Shown here: positions 54,526-62,842 of the stretch, piece after piece | Layout: the number at the start of each line of letters is the position of its first letter | Position numbering within the stretch: the first letter of the stretch is position 1 | DNA from: Nakamurella sp. A5-74 | Lineage (GTDB): Bacteria > Actinomycetota > Actinomycetes > Mycobacteriales > Nakamurellaceae | Reading direction: 5' to 3' | DNA length: 64,000 bases | Assembly (NCBI RefSeq): GCF_040438885.1 | Contig: NZ_CP159218.1 | Coordinates: 2,480,001-2,544,000 of the forward strand | The notes under the pieces: model-generated | Databases searched by the model: none | What the model was told of the DNA's origin: nothing | Seen by the model: the letters and a program-made list of their open reading frames with translations, nothing else | Position numbers and translations under genes: made by a program

Positions 54526-55749
54526 TCAGCCCGCCGGCGCGCCGAGCCGACGGACCGCGACCTCGGCCAGCAGCGCTGCGGCGTCCGGCACCACGACATC
54601 GTCGAAATCGGCGATCGGCGAGTGGTTGTCCGCGGCTTCCGCCGGGTCGCCCACACACGCGGAGACGAAGATGTAGGCGCTGGGCACCTGTTCCGCGACG
54701 AAGGAGAAGTCCTCGGATCCGGCCTCGGGGAACGGCATCTCGACGTACCGCTCGGCTCCGAACAGATCGAGGACGGCGTCTCGGAGCACTGCGTACTCGG
54801 CCTCGTCGTTCACGGTCACCGGGTACTCCCGGTGGTAGTCGACGGCGGCGGTCATCGCGTGGGCGGCCGCGGTGCCCTCGGCGACCCGGATGATCTCCTG
54901 CTGCACCTTGTCGCGGTGCGCTGCGGAGAACGAGCGGACCGTGAGGTCGATGGTGGCGGTGTCCGGAATGATGTTCTCCTTGGTACCGGCCGCGATCTTG
55001 CCCGCCGTGACGACCACCGGGTCGAAGGCGTCGAACCGCCGGGTGACCATGCTCTGCAGTCCGAGCACGATCGCGCAGGCCACCGGGACCGGGTCGAGGG
55101 CCGTGTGCGGGGCGGATCCGTGCCCACCCTTGCCGCGCACCGTGATGAAGCACTTGTCCGCGGCCGCCATCAGCGGGCCGGGCCGTCCGAACCAGACGCC
55201 GACCGGGTGCTGGGCGGACGTGACGTGCAACGCGAAGGCAGCATCGACCCGACGGCCGGCCACGTCCAGCAGTCCTTCGTCGATCATCGGGGCGGCTCCG
55301 CCGGGTCCTTCTTCGCCCGGCTGGAACATGAACACCACGTCGCCCGGCAGCTCGGCGCGGCGCTCGTGCAGGATGCGTGCGGCGCCGACGAGGCCGGCGA
55401 CGTGCAGGTCGTGGCCGCAGGCGTGCATGGCGCCGTTGGTGGAGGCGAACGGGTGCCCGGTCCGCTCGTCGACCGGCAGCGCGTCCATGTCCCCGCGCAA
55501 CAGGACGACCGGCGCATTCTCGGAGCGGGCGCCGCCGCGGAGCACCGCGACCACCGAGCTCAGATGACGCCCGAGGGTGACCTCCAGGTCGAGGCCCTGC
55601 AACGCCGTCAGGATGCGTTGTTGGGTGCGTGGCAGGTCGAGCGCGATCTCCGGATCGGCGTGGATCTCCCGCCGTAGGGCGATCAGGTCGTCCTTCATGG
55701 TCGCGGCGAGGGCGAGCGAGCTGGCGGTGGGCTGCTGGTCGGAAGTCAC
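54526..55749 (-). CDS. M20D amidohydrolase (aminoacylase/hippurate-hydrolase-like)
   Basis: 407 residues with the M20D metal motifs LLRGDMDALPVDERTG, MHACGHDLHVAGLVG and FMFQPGEEGPGGAAPM, and AGSEDFSFVAEQVPSAYIFV at the C-terminus. Relatives hydrolyse N-acyl amino acids or indole-amino-acid conjugates. GTG 55749 is chosen because TACCGT lies six bases before it without a ribosome binding site (leaderless); the longer open frame is antisense to the DeoR gene. It is divergent from that regulator, its likely controller. Confidence 0.9.
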   Translation of the reverse strand: MTSDQQPTASSLALAATMKDDLIALRREIHADPEIALDLPRTQQRILTALQGLDLEVTLGRHLSSVVAVLRGGARSENAPVVLLRGDMDALPVDERTGHPFASTNGAMHACGHDLHVAGLVGAARILHERRAELPGDVVFMFQPGEEGPGGAAPMIDEGLLDVAGRRVDAAFALHVTSAQHPVGVWFGRPGPLMAAADKCFITVRGKGGHGSAPHTALDPVPVACAIVLGLQSMVTRRFDAFDPVVVTAGKIAAGTKENIIPDTATIDLTVRSFSAAHRDKVQQEIIRVAEGTAAAHAMTAAVDYHREYPVTVNDEAEYAVLRDAVLDLFGAERYVEMPFPEAGSEDFSFVAEQVPSAYIFVSACVGDPAEAADNHSPIADFDDVVVPDAAALLAEVAVRRLGAPAG

Positions 55750-55810
55750 CCGCTGACGGTAGCGGCCCGAGCGAGCAAAGCATCGGGTGGTCGAGCGACG
55801 CCCCCACCGG

Positions 55811-55837
55811 TGGTCGAGCGAGGGAGGAGCCGAGACC
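55811..55837. repeat. Dispersed intergenic repeat, reversed copy
   Basis: TGGTCGAGCGAGG...CCGAGACC, a reversed variant of the GGGATCTCGACTC family; a shorter piece (GGTGGTCGAGCGACG) lies just before it near 55788. Confidence 0.65.
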
Positions 55838-55873
55838 TGGTGGGCCGGATGAAGGATGCGCACCCCAGCAGTG

Positions 55874-55934
55874 CATGATCGTTCGAACGCCCGGAATGCG
55901 CACTGTCCGTGCACGATCGCACATGATCGCGCAC
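55874..55934. promoter_or_regulatory. Candidate DeoR-type operators
   Basis: Three sites of form CA(C/T)GATCG at 55874-55881, 55912-55919 and 55922-55929; the last two are 10 bp apart (one helical turn) inside GCACGATCGCACATGATCGC. They lie between the divergent M20D and DeoR genes, 50-110 bp before the DeoR start. Confidence 0.5.
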
Positions 55935-55986
55935 CCAGCGAGCACCTTCCGGACGCGATCGAGCCGGCAGCCTGGAGAGGGACGCG

Positions 55987-56775
55987 ATGGGACCGCACGA
56001 CCGTTGGACGGCGCTGCTGGACATCCTTGGCCGCGATGGCCGCCTCGACGTCGGTGAGGCCGCCGGCGAACTGAACGTCTCCGCGGCCACGATCCGCCGT
56101 GACCTCGACCATCTCGCCGGTCAGCAGCTGCTCACCAGGACCAGAGGTGGTGCCGCGCAGGCGAGCGTCGCCTACGACCTACCGCTGCGGTACAAGAGCG
56201 GCCGCAACATCGAGCAGAAGGCCCGGATCGGTGCCGCCACCGTTGCCCTGATCCGGCCTGGTTCGGTGGTGGCGATCAACGGCGGGACCACGACGTCCGA
56301 GGTGGCGCGTGCGCTGGTGACGGTGCCTGCCACGCCCTCGATGGACGCCGGTGGGCAGGTGTTCACCGTCGTCACCAACGCGCTCAACATCGCCAACGAT
56401 CTCGCCGTCCGCCGGACGATCAAGCTGGTCGTCACCGGCGGCGTCGCACGTCCCAGCAGTTATGAGCTGATCGGGCCCCTCGCGGAACCGGGTCTGTCGA
56501 AGCTGCACCTCGACTACACCGTGTTGGGCGTGGACGGTTTCGACCTGACGGTCGGCGCCACCGCGCACCACGAGGGCGAGGCCGCAGTCAACGCGATGAT
56601 GGTCGCCCAGGCGTCCTCGGTGATCGTCGTCGCCGATGCGACCAAGCTCGGCGAACGTTCCTTCGCGGTGATCTGCGCGGCCTCGGAGGTCACCACCCTG
56701 GTGACGGACGACGCGGCCGACCCGAAGATCGTCGACGCCTTCCGTGAGGCGGGCGTCGAGGTCATCCTCGCCTGA
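55987..56775 (+). CDS. DeoR/GlpR-family transcriptional regulator
   Basis: 262 residues. N-terminal helix-turn-helix (about 5-58): RWTALLDILGRDGRLDVGEAAGELNVSAATIRRDLDHLAGQQLLTRTRGGA. The C-terminal sugar-phosphate sensor has AINGGTTTSEVARALV, VVTNALNIANDLAVR, LVVTGGVARPSSYELIGPLAE and VVADATKLGERSFA. It has GGAGAGGG before ATG 55987. There is no sugar operon beside it; the divergent M20D gene is the nearest target. Effector unknown. Confidence 0.93.
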   Translation: MGPHDRWTALLDILGRDGRLDVGEAAGELNVSAATIRRDLDHLAGQQLLTRTRGGAAQASVAYDLPLRYKSGRNIEQKARIGAATVALIRPGSVVAINGGTTTSEVARALVTVPATPSMDAGGQVFTVVTNALNIANDLAVRRTIKLVVTGGVARPSSYELIGPLAEPGLSKLHLDYTVLGVDGFDLTVGATAHHEGEAAVNAMMVAQASSVIVVADATKLGERSFAVICAASEVTTLVTDDAADPKIVDAFREAGVEVILA

Positions 56776-56811
56776 AACGTCACCTGCGCCGGTGATCGAG
56801 CGAGCCGACGA

Positions 56812-56839
56812 TGACCGAGCGACGCCGGAGTCGAGATGC
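56812..56839. repeat. Dispersed intergenic repeat, reversed copy
   Basis: TGACCGAGCGACG...GTCGAGATGCC, a reversed variant of the family, between the convergent DeoR and NUDIX genes. A partial TGATCGAGCGAG lies just upstream near 56793. Confidence 0.65.
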
Positions 56840-56857
56840 CCTGCCCGACGACCCCGT

Positions 56858-57328
56858 TCAGCGGTCGACGACCATCGCGCGGCTGAGGATCGAGCGCACA
56901 GCATTCGGAAACAACGGCAACGGCTCCTCTACGTCGTCGTACGGTCGCCACATCACGGGCACCGCGCTGCCGTCGCTCTCGGTGAGAGTTGCGCCGGACG
57001 CCGCTGGCTGAGGATCGAGTCGACCGGTGTGGACGAACACCACTTCATGCCCGAGCACGCCGTCGATCCGGAAGATGTTTTCCACGGTGGCGAGCAGCTC
57101 GAGGTCATGGATCGTCGCGCCGAGCTCCTCGTCGACCTCCCGGATGATCGCATCGCGATGGGTCTCCCCGAGCTCGACCCCGCCACCGATCAGGCGGTGA
57201 TACCCGGCCGGGTGCTCTGCCGTCGGCAAGTTCAGGCTGACGGCGTGGGCGCTCCGGTCGTCATTCGGCGCGATGAGCAGGGCTTTGACGCGGATGAAAG
57301 ATCTGTCAACCGGCACCGGTCCGCTCAT
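56858..57328 (-). CDS. NUDIX hydrolase
   Basis: 156 residues with a complete NUDIX box starting GGGVELGETHRD and ending REVDEELG (G-x5-E-x7-R-E-x-x-E-E-x-G). It follows the strand pattern HAVSLNLPTAEHPAGYHRLIGG. These enzymes hydrolyse nucleoside diphosphates linked to another moiety; the substrate is unknown. ATG 57328 overlaps the upstream small membrane gene (ATGA); the long frame upstream is that gene in another phase. Confidence 0.9.
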   Translation of the reverse strand: MSGPVPVDRSFIRVKALLIAPNDDRSAHAVSLNLPTAEHPAGYHRLIGGGVELGETHRDAIIREVDEELGATIHDLELLATVENIFRIDGVLGHEVVFVHTGRLDPQPAASGATLTESDGSAVPVMWRPYDDVEEPLPLFPNAVRSILSRAMVVDR

Positions 57329-57543
57329 GTCGACAGGCCGCCGAACAGGTCGGCGGCCTTCTTCCGATGCCCCCACCAGTCGGTGGCGAGCGGCACGGCG
57401 ATGAGGACGACCCACAGCGTGACCACACCCCGGTCCCAGCCCACGAACCAGACGAGGAGCGCCAACCCCACCACCCCGGAGGTACCGAGCACCGGCAACG
57501 GACATGCCTTCGGAGGTGGGCGACCTGACCGCGACCGCATCAT
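57325..57543 (-). CDS. Small two-helix membrane protein
   Basis: 72 residues, with hydrophobic segments about 20-36 and 40-55 (GVVGLALLVWFVGWD, GVVTLWVVLIAVPLAT) and a charged end WWGHRKKAADLFGGLST. No family recognised. It overlaps the NUDIX gene by four bases, which supports its being real. There is a second Met after the first; either could be the start. Confidence 0.6.
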   Translation of the reverse strand: MMRSRSGRPPPKACPLPVLGTSGVVGLALLVWFVGWDRGVVTLWVVLIAVPLATDWWGHRKKAADLFGGLST

Positions 57544-57628
57544 GCACAGAATCTATCCGTGCTCGACGACTGGATCGCAGAACGAACCTGAGGGTTCATC
57601 CGATCGAGTGTGGTGTTGACTCGAGTCC

Positions 57629-58870
57629 ATGAGCGTCATACCCGCTGCGCCGCAACCAGGTCCGGATGCGCGGTCCCTCACCCCCGTCGAACAGCGGGTG
57701 CTGGGAGCGTTGATGGAGAAGCAGCAGACGGTTCCGGCGAGCTATCCGCTGTCGATGGCTGCGCTGCGGGCGGCGTGCAACCAGACGTCCAGCCGGGAGC
57801 CGCTCACCGACCTCGACGAGCAGACCATCCACCGGACGCTGGCTGACCTGCGGTCCCGTGAGCTCGTGCGTTTCGTGCACACCGGCACCGGCTCCCGCAC
57901 AGTGCGCTTCCACCAGCGGCTCACCGAGTTCCTCGCCCTGAACGAGCCGTCGACGGCATTGCTGACGGTGTTGTTGTTGCGCGGACCGCAACCCGCGGGG
58001 CAGCTGTTCACCCGCACCGAGCGGCTGCACCCGTTCGCGGACCGCGAAGCCGTCGAGAAGTTGCTGACGGAGCTTGCCGCGCTGAGTGAGCCGTGGATCG
58101 TGCAGCTCCAGCACCAACCCGGCCAGCGGGACCCACGCTGGGCGCACACGCTCGGACCGGTGGACGAGGCCACGCCGATCCCGACGGCGCAGCCGACCGA
58201 TCGTGATGCCGTGCTCGAAGGCGGCGCCGATCTACGGGATGCGCAGGTGCGCACCGGCTACGACGCGATGGCCAGTGGATACACGCAGGCGCTGCACGAC
58301 GAGCTCGCCGGCAAACCGTTCGATCGCTGGGTGCTCGACAGGGTCGATGAGATCGCTCCAGCGGGACCGGTGCTCGACGTCGGCTGCGGGCCCGGGCAGG
58401 TGGCGGCGTACTTGGCCGGTCGTGGACGAGCGGCCACGGGCATCGATCTGTCGCCGGCGATGATCGAGGAAGCACGAAGTCTGCACCCGGAACTCGACTT
58501 GCAGGTGGGCGACCTGCGGGGCCTGCTCAAGCCTCGCGATGCGGCCGGGTGGTCGGCCGTCGCCGCCTGGTACGCCCTGGTGCACCTTGCCGGTTCCGAA
58601 CTTGGGGAGGCGGTGCGCGAGTTCGCCCGGGTGCTGGTGCCCGGCGGGGTCGTGGCGATCGCACTGCACATCGGCGACGAGGTCCGACACGTCACCGAAC
58701 TGTTCGGAGCCGAGGTCGATCTGCACTTCGTGCTGCACGACCGCCATGAGGTGCTCACGGCTGCGACCGCAGCGGGACTGGTCGATGTGCAGTGGTACCT
58801 GCGCAGCCCCGATCCTGCAGTGGAGGTGGAGACCGAGCGGCTCTACCTGGTGGGTCGTGCACCTGTCTGA
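57629..58870 (+). CDS. YceH (DUF480) protein fused to a methyltransferase
   Basis: 413 residues. The first 200 form a DUF480/YceH tandem winged helix: TPVEQRVLGALMEKQQTVPASYPLS then AALRAACNQTSSREPLTDLDEQT, and LRGPQPAGQLFTRTERLHPF later. After a linker (about 200-215) a class I SAM methyltransferase follows (about 215-405): PVLDVGCGPGQVAAYLAGRG and IDLSPAMIEEAR. YceH proteins are usually about 215 residues alone, so this is a fusion. No ribosome binding site is clear before ATG 57629. A degraded copy of its 3' end lies at 60226. Confidence 0.88.
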   Translation: MSVIPAAPQPGPDARSLTPVEQRVLGALMEKQQTVPASYPLSMAALRAACNQTSSREPLTDLDEQTIHRTLADLRSRELVRFVHTGTGSRTVRFHQRLTEFLALNEPSTALLTVLLLRGPQPAGQLFTRTERLHPFADREAVEKLLTELAALSEPWIVQLQHQPGQRDPRWAHTLGPVDEATPIPTAQPTDRDAVLEGGADLRDAQVRTGYDAMASGYTQALHDELAGKPFDRWVLDRVDEIAPAGPVLDVGCGPGQVAAYLAGRGRAATGIDLSPAMIEEARSLHPELDLQVGDLRGLLKPRDAAGWSAVAAWYALVHLAGSELGEAVREFARVLVPGGVVAIALHIGDEVRHVTELFGAEVDLHFVLHDRHEVLTAATAAGLVDVQWYLRSPDPAVEVETERLYLVGRAPV

Positions 58871-59033
58871 TGCCGGGATCGCTCGGGGTGGATGTCCGGC
58901 CCGATTCAGACTGGGGCCACGCCGTCGGTCGTGCCGAGCCGGCGGCCGCCCTCGGACGCGCGTCGAGTGCCCGCGAAATCAGGGTGTGACTTCCGGGTCA
59001 CGAGGCGTAGCTTTCGGCGTGGAGGTGGGCAGA

Positions 59034-60212
59034 GTGCGGATCCTGGCAGCGACGACAGCGGGCGCCGGTCACTTTGCCGGGTTGTTGCCCTTCGCCCGCG
59101 CGAGCGCCGAAGTCGGCCATGAGGTGCGTGTCGCCGCACCCCGATCGTTCGCGGCCGCGGTGCGACAGGCGGGCTTCGTCCACGAGGTACTGGACGAGCC
59201 CGACCCAGCCGCCATGGGTGCGACCTTCGGCCGCATTCCGTCGCTCTCGATGCGCGAGGCAGACGAGCTGGTCGTCCAGGACGTCTTCGGTCGACTGGAC
59301 CTGCAGGCGGCGCTACCCCGGATGCGGGAGATTCTGGACAGATGGTCACCCGATGTGGTGCTCCGCGAGCCGGCCGAACTCGCCTCGTACGTTGCAGCGC
59401 AAGAACGCGACATACCCCACGTGCAGACCAACATCGGTCTGAGCAGCGTCGACGATCTCCTGCTCCCGCTCCTGGAGGCGCCCTTGGCCGAGGTGGGAAC
59501 CGACACCGCAGGTCTGCTGACCGCGCAGCGCTGGACAGTCACGCCACCAACCTTCGATCAGGCCTCTCTCCTGGCCCGCGGGTCCCTGACGCACGCCCGA
59601 GACACCGCTGACACCCGGACCGCCCGACCACTCCCGGACTGGTGGCCGGGTCATGACGGCCCGATCGTCTATCTGACATTCGGCAGCGTCGCGGCCTCCG
59701 TCGGCTACTTTCCGACGTTCTACGGCGGTGCGGTCGATCAGCTGCACGAGCTCCCCGTGCGGGTGTTGCTCACCATCGGCGAGGCCGGCGATGCTGCCGC
59801 TCTCGGAGCAGTACCGGCGAACGTGCATGTCGAGCGGTGGTGGCCCCAGGAGGACGTACTGGCGAACGCGGCCCTCCTCATCAGTCACGGCGGGTTCGGT
59901 ACGACGCAGGCAGCGCTGGTGACGGCCGTACCGCAGATCGTGATCCCCTTGTTCTCCTTCGATCAGTTCGCCAATGCTGAACGCGTCGAAGCGACGGGAC
60001 TGGGGGTCGCACTGGTTGACCGAGGTGCCCGCGAACAACGGGCCGGCGACCTCGTCCCCCACGGGCCGCGGGCTGTCGGAAGACTCGCCGCGGCCGTGAC
60101 CACCGTGCTCCGCGACGAGGCAGCACGTGCCGCCTGCGGACGGCTGGCGGCCGAGGTCGAGGCGTTACCGCCGGCCACCGAGTGCTTGGTCGCACTCGCA
60201 GCAACAATGTGA
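59034..60212 (+). CDS. Macrolide-type (GT1) glycosyltransferase
   Basis: 392 residues of the GT-B UDP-sugar/macrolide transferase group: N-terminal ILAATTAGAGHFAGLLPFARASAEVGHEV; C-terminal donor motif WWPQEDVLANAALLISHGGFGTTQAALVTAVPQIVIPLFSFDQFANAERVEATGLGVAL. The usual last-but-one residues are present, so it looks active. GTG 59034 is chosen because GGAGGTGG lies five bases before it; two upstream GTGs (59019, 59025) are alternatives. No natural-product cluster surrounds it, so it may inactivate macrolides or decorate a lipid; unknown. Confidence 0.88.
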   Translation: MRILAATTAGAGHFAGLLPFARASAEVGHEVRVAAPRSFAAAVRQAGFVHEVLDEPDPAAMGATFGRIPSLSMREADELVVQDVFGRLDLQAALPRMREILDRWSPDVVLREPAELASYVAAQERDIPHVQTNIGLSSVDDLLLPLLEAPLAEVGTDTAGLLTAQRWTVTPPTFDQASLLARGSLTHARDTADTRTARPLPDWWPGHDGPIVYLTFGSVAASVGYFPTFYGGAVDQLHELPVRVLLTIGEAGDAAALGAVPANVHVERWWPQEDVLANAALLISHGGFGTTQAALVTAVPQIVIPLFSFDQFANAERVEATGLGVALVDRGAREQRAGDLVPHGPRAVGRLAAAVTTVLRDEAARAACGRLAAEVEALPPATECLVALAATM

Positions 60213-60225
60213 CGTCTCAGCTGGT

Positions 60226-60281
60226 CTGGTGGACGTGCAGTGGCCACTGCGCAGTCCCGACCTGTGATGGAGATGGAGACC
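60226..60281 (+). pseudogene. Degraded copy of the 3' end of the YceH-methyltransferase gene
   Basis: 56 bases match 58778-58834 (near the end of the methyltransferase gene) at about four positions in five by eye, for example GTGCAGTGG, CTGCGCAG and ATGGAGACC, with one base deleted. The frame is lost and the match ends after GAGACC. The glycosyltransferase gene lies between the intact and degraded copies. Confidence 0.7.
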
Positions 60282-60542
60282 GTCGACGGCAAGGGACGAG
60301 CACGTCGGGTCGCGGTTGTCGTGGCCGGGGAGCAGTGAGCCGAGGCCCGCTGGGATGGCGAGGAGGCGGCCCTCGATGCGCGTTTCGGCAGAACGTCGTG
60401 CGGATTCGGCGATCGAGCGCCATCTTCTGGTCAGACGCTCGGCGCCACTGTCGCAGAGTGGCCACGCGTCCGGCAATTCCGTAATGGCCCTTGCAGCTCT
60501 GCCGAACCGGGAGCCACTTTCCGACACCGAACGTCAGGAGGC

Positions 60543-60571
60543 GGGATCTCGACTCGTCCCTCGCTCGATCA
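60543..60571. repeat. Dispersed intergenic repeat, copy 3
   Basis: Begins GGGATCTCGACTCG and ends TCGCTCGATCA. Confidence 0.85.
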
Positions 60572-60610
60572 GCGCGGGCGGGGCCGCTCGATCAGCGTGG
60601 GGTGACGCGC

Positions 60611-60641
60611 GGGATCTCGACTCGCTGCGCTCGCTCGATCA
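60611..60641. repeat. Dispersed intergenic repeat, copy 4
   Basis: Begins GGGATCTCGACTCG and ends TCGCTCGATCA, with CTGCGC between; two bases longer than copy 3 and ending nine bases before the dapB stop. Confidence 0.85.
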
Positions 60642-60649
60642 GCGGCAGG

Positions 60650-61417
60650 TCAGTCGAGGCCGAGCAGCGGCTCGAGGCCGTGGGTGAGGCCGGGGCGCAG
60701 CGGCGCCTGCCGCAGGGCGAGCAGCACCCCGGGCATGAATGAGGCGCGGTGCAGGGAGTCGTGGCGGATGGTCATCAGTTCGCCTTCGCCGCCGAGCAGA
60801 ACCTCCTGGTGCGCAACGAGTCCGGGCAGCCGGATCGAATGCACGTGCACGCCGTCGACCACTCCCCCGCGCGCACCGCTCGGATCGCTGACCGTCGCGT
60901 CGGGCATCGCAGCCGAACCGGCAGCCGCACGTGCTGCGCCGATCCCCCGCGCTGTCGCGGCGGCGGTCCCGGACGGCGCATCTGCTTTGCCTGCATGGTG
61001 CAGCTCCACGACCTCGACGCCGGCGAAGAACGGCGCAGCCTGGCGGGCGAATCGCATCGCCAGCACCGCGCCGATGGCGAAGTTCGGTACCACCACCACC
61101 CCGACCGTCGGCGCGTCACCGAGCAACCCGGAGATCTCGGCGAGCCGATCAGCATCGATCCCCGATGTCCCGATCACCAGGTGGATCCCGGCATCGATGC
61201 AGAACCGCGTCGTCTGCATCACCGCGTCAGGACGGGTCAGGTCCACCGCCACGGCAGCTCCGGACGCCACCAGCAGGTCCAGGGAGTCCCCGGATCCCAG
61301 GCGTGCCACCAGGTCCAGGTCATCAGCGGCGTCCACTGCGGCGCAGGCCTCGATGCCCATCCGACCCGCGGCGCCGATCACTGCGACCCGCGGCCGCTCC
61401 GTCATTCCGAGCGTCAT
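60650..61417 (-). CDS. dapB: 4-Hydroxy-tetrahydrodipicolinate reductase
   Basis: NAD(P)H-dependent reduction following DapA in the lysine/diaminopimelate route. The 255 residues carry the nucleotide motif VAVIGAAGRMGIEACAAVD, the catalytic region VEVVELHHAGKADAPSGTA (the usual HHxxKxDAPSGT) and VPNFAIGAVLA. ATG 61417 overlaps the M16 peptidase stop by four bases (ATGA); a second ATG (MTERPRVAVIG) four codons on is the alternative. The dispersed repeat sits just after its stop. Confidence 0.97.
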   Translation of the reverse strand: MTLGMTERPRVAVIGAAGRMGIEACAAVDAADDLDLVARLGSGDSLDLLVASGAAVAVDLTRPDAVMQTTRFCIDAGIHLVIGTSGIDADRLAEISGLLGDAPTVGVVVVPNFAIGAVLAMRFARQAAPFFAGVEVVELHHAGKADAPSGTAAATARGIGAARAAAGSAAMPDATVSDPSGARGGVVDGVHVHSIRLPGLVAHQEVLLGGEGELMTIRHDSLHRASFMPGVLLALRQAPLRPGLTHGLEPLLGLD

Positions 61418-62802
61418 GCCGACATGCTCGCACGAGCCTGCAACGGCGTCAGCAGATCGCCGACGGAGCCAGGCAGGTCCCGCACGCCGGCATAGGGTCC
61501 GACCACCGCGGCGCTCATCGGCCCGTCCAGGACGGTGCGGGCGACGTCCCACACGTCATCGACGGTCACCGCGGCCAGCGCAGCCAACTCGTCGTCGACG
61601 GTGGTGAACTTGGTGCGCACCAGCACGTTCCGACCGATCCGGCTCATCCGGGATTCGGTGTCCTCCAGGCTCAGCGCCATCGAACCCGCCAGCTGACCCC
61701 GGGCCCGCCGCACCTCCTCCTCGGTGAACCCGTCCTGCACTGCAGATCGCCACTCGCGGGCGATCAGGGTGGCAACGGTCTCCAGGTTGGACGGAGCGCA
61801 CCCGGCATAGACGGCGAACGAGCCGATGTCGGTGAACGACTGCGCAGTTGCGTAGCAGCTGTAGGCGAGGCCGTTCTCCTCACGGATGGTCCGGAACAGC
61901 CGGGACGACATCCCGCCGCCGAGCACGGTGCTGAGCACGGCCATCGCATGCCGACGCGGGTCGTCCCGTCGGAAGCCGGCAGAGCCGACCATCAGATGTG
62001 CCTGTTCGGTGTCGCGGGTGGCGACCCGGATCTGCTGGTCCGGACGGCCGGCGCCGCGTAACACCCGCGCGGGCCGGGGTGATGCGTCACCGGAGAGCCG
62101 CGACGCGAAGTTCCGCTTGACCCAGCGGACCACGTCGGCATGATCGACATCGCCGGCGACGGCCACGACCATCCGGTCGGGCGTGTAGCGACGGCGGTAG
62201 TAGCCGGCGACCTGACTCCGGGTCATCGCCTCGATCGAGCGAGGAGTCCCGATCACCGGACCGGCCACCGGGTGACCGGCGAAGATGCCTTCGGCGAACG
62301 TGTCGGCCAGGGTGTCCTCGGGATCATCGTCGCGCATGGCGATCTCCTCGAGGATCACGCTGCGCTCCACCTCGACGTCCGCGGCCGCGATCACCGCGTC
62401 CAGCACGACATCGCTGACGACATCGATCGCGAACTCGGCCTGCTCGGCCAGCACGTGCGTGTAGTAGCAGGTGTACTCGTGCGCCGTGAAGGCGTTGAAC
62501 TCGCCACCGACTGCGTCCATCGACGCGGCAATCTCACGCCCCGTGCGGTGCCGTGTTCCCTTGAACAGCAGGTGTTCCAGGAAGTGCGAGGAGCCGGCCA
62601 GCGTCGAGGCCTCGTCGATGGAGCCGACCCCCACCCAGATCCCTACCGACACCGAACGCGAGGAAGCGACCTCCTCGGTCACCACCCGGAGTCCACCGGA
62701 AAGGACCGACATCCGCACCGTGTCCACGGAAGAACCCGGGCCCTGGCGCGCGGGAAGACCCGCGCGCTCCAGGACCCGGGTGCTCCGGGTGCGCACGCTC
62801 AT
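61414..62802 (-). CDS. M16-family zinc peptidase (PepR-like)
   Basis: 462 residues with the inverted zinc motif HFLEH in GSSHFLEHLLFKGT and the distal Glu in SVILEEIAMRDDDPEDTLAD; the inactive second half has VGSAGFRRDDPRRHAMAVLSTVLGGGMSSRLF. It corresponds to Rv2782c, which lies between pnp and dapB in mycobacteria too. ATG 62802 is 41 bp after the pnp stop; the longer frame is not supported. Overlaps dapB by four bases. Confidence 0.94.
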   Translation of the reverse strand: MSVRTRSTRVLERAGLPARQGPGSSVDTVRMSVLSGGLRVVTEEVASSRSVSVGIWVGVGSIDEASTLAGSSHFLEHLLFKGTRHRTGREIAASMDAVGGEFNAFTAHEYTCYYTHVLAEQAEFAIDVVSDVVLDAVIAAADVEVERSVILEEIAMRDDDPEDTLADTFAEGIFAGHPVAGPVIGTPRSIEAMTRSQVAGYYRRRYTPDRMVVAVAGDVDHADVVRWVKRNFASRLSGDASPRPARVLRGAGRPDQQIRVATRDTEQAHLMVGSAGFRRDDPRRHAMAVLSTVLGGGMSSRLFRTIREENGLAYSCYATAQSFTDIGSFAVYAGCAPSNLETVATLIAREWRSAVQDGFTEEEVRRARGQLAGSMALSLEDTESRMSRIGRNVLVRTKFTTVDDELAALAAVTVDDVWDVARTVLDGPMSAAVVGPYAGVRDLPGSVGDLLTPLQARASMSA

Positions 62803-62842
62803 CGGTGACTCGCCGACGAGCGCGCGCAGCTGATCTCGGGGA

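Larger units (their letters stand above)
60282..60649. other. Gene-free region with repeats and a hairpin
   Basis: No gene supported. It holds a hairpin GCCACT-(7)-AGTGGC at 60444-60462, two copies of the dispersed repeat (60543-60571 and 60611-60641) and a shorter piece GCTCGATCAGCG near 60586 between them. It lies between the glycosyltransferase (plus) and dapB (minus) 3' ends. Confidence 0.6.

Noticed and set aside
55750-56112. Upstream extension of the M20D amidohydrolase
   Set aside because: It would overlap the DeoR gene on the other strand and adds no family sequence; GTG 55749 with TACCGT before it is a better start.
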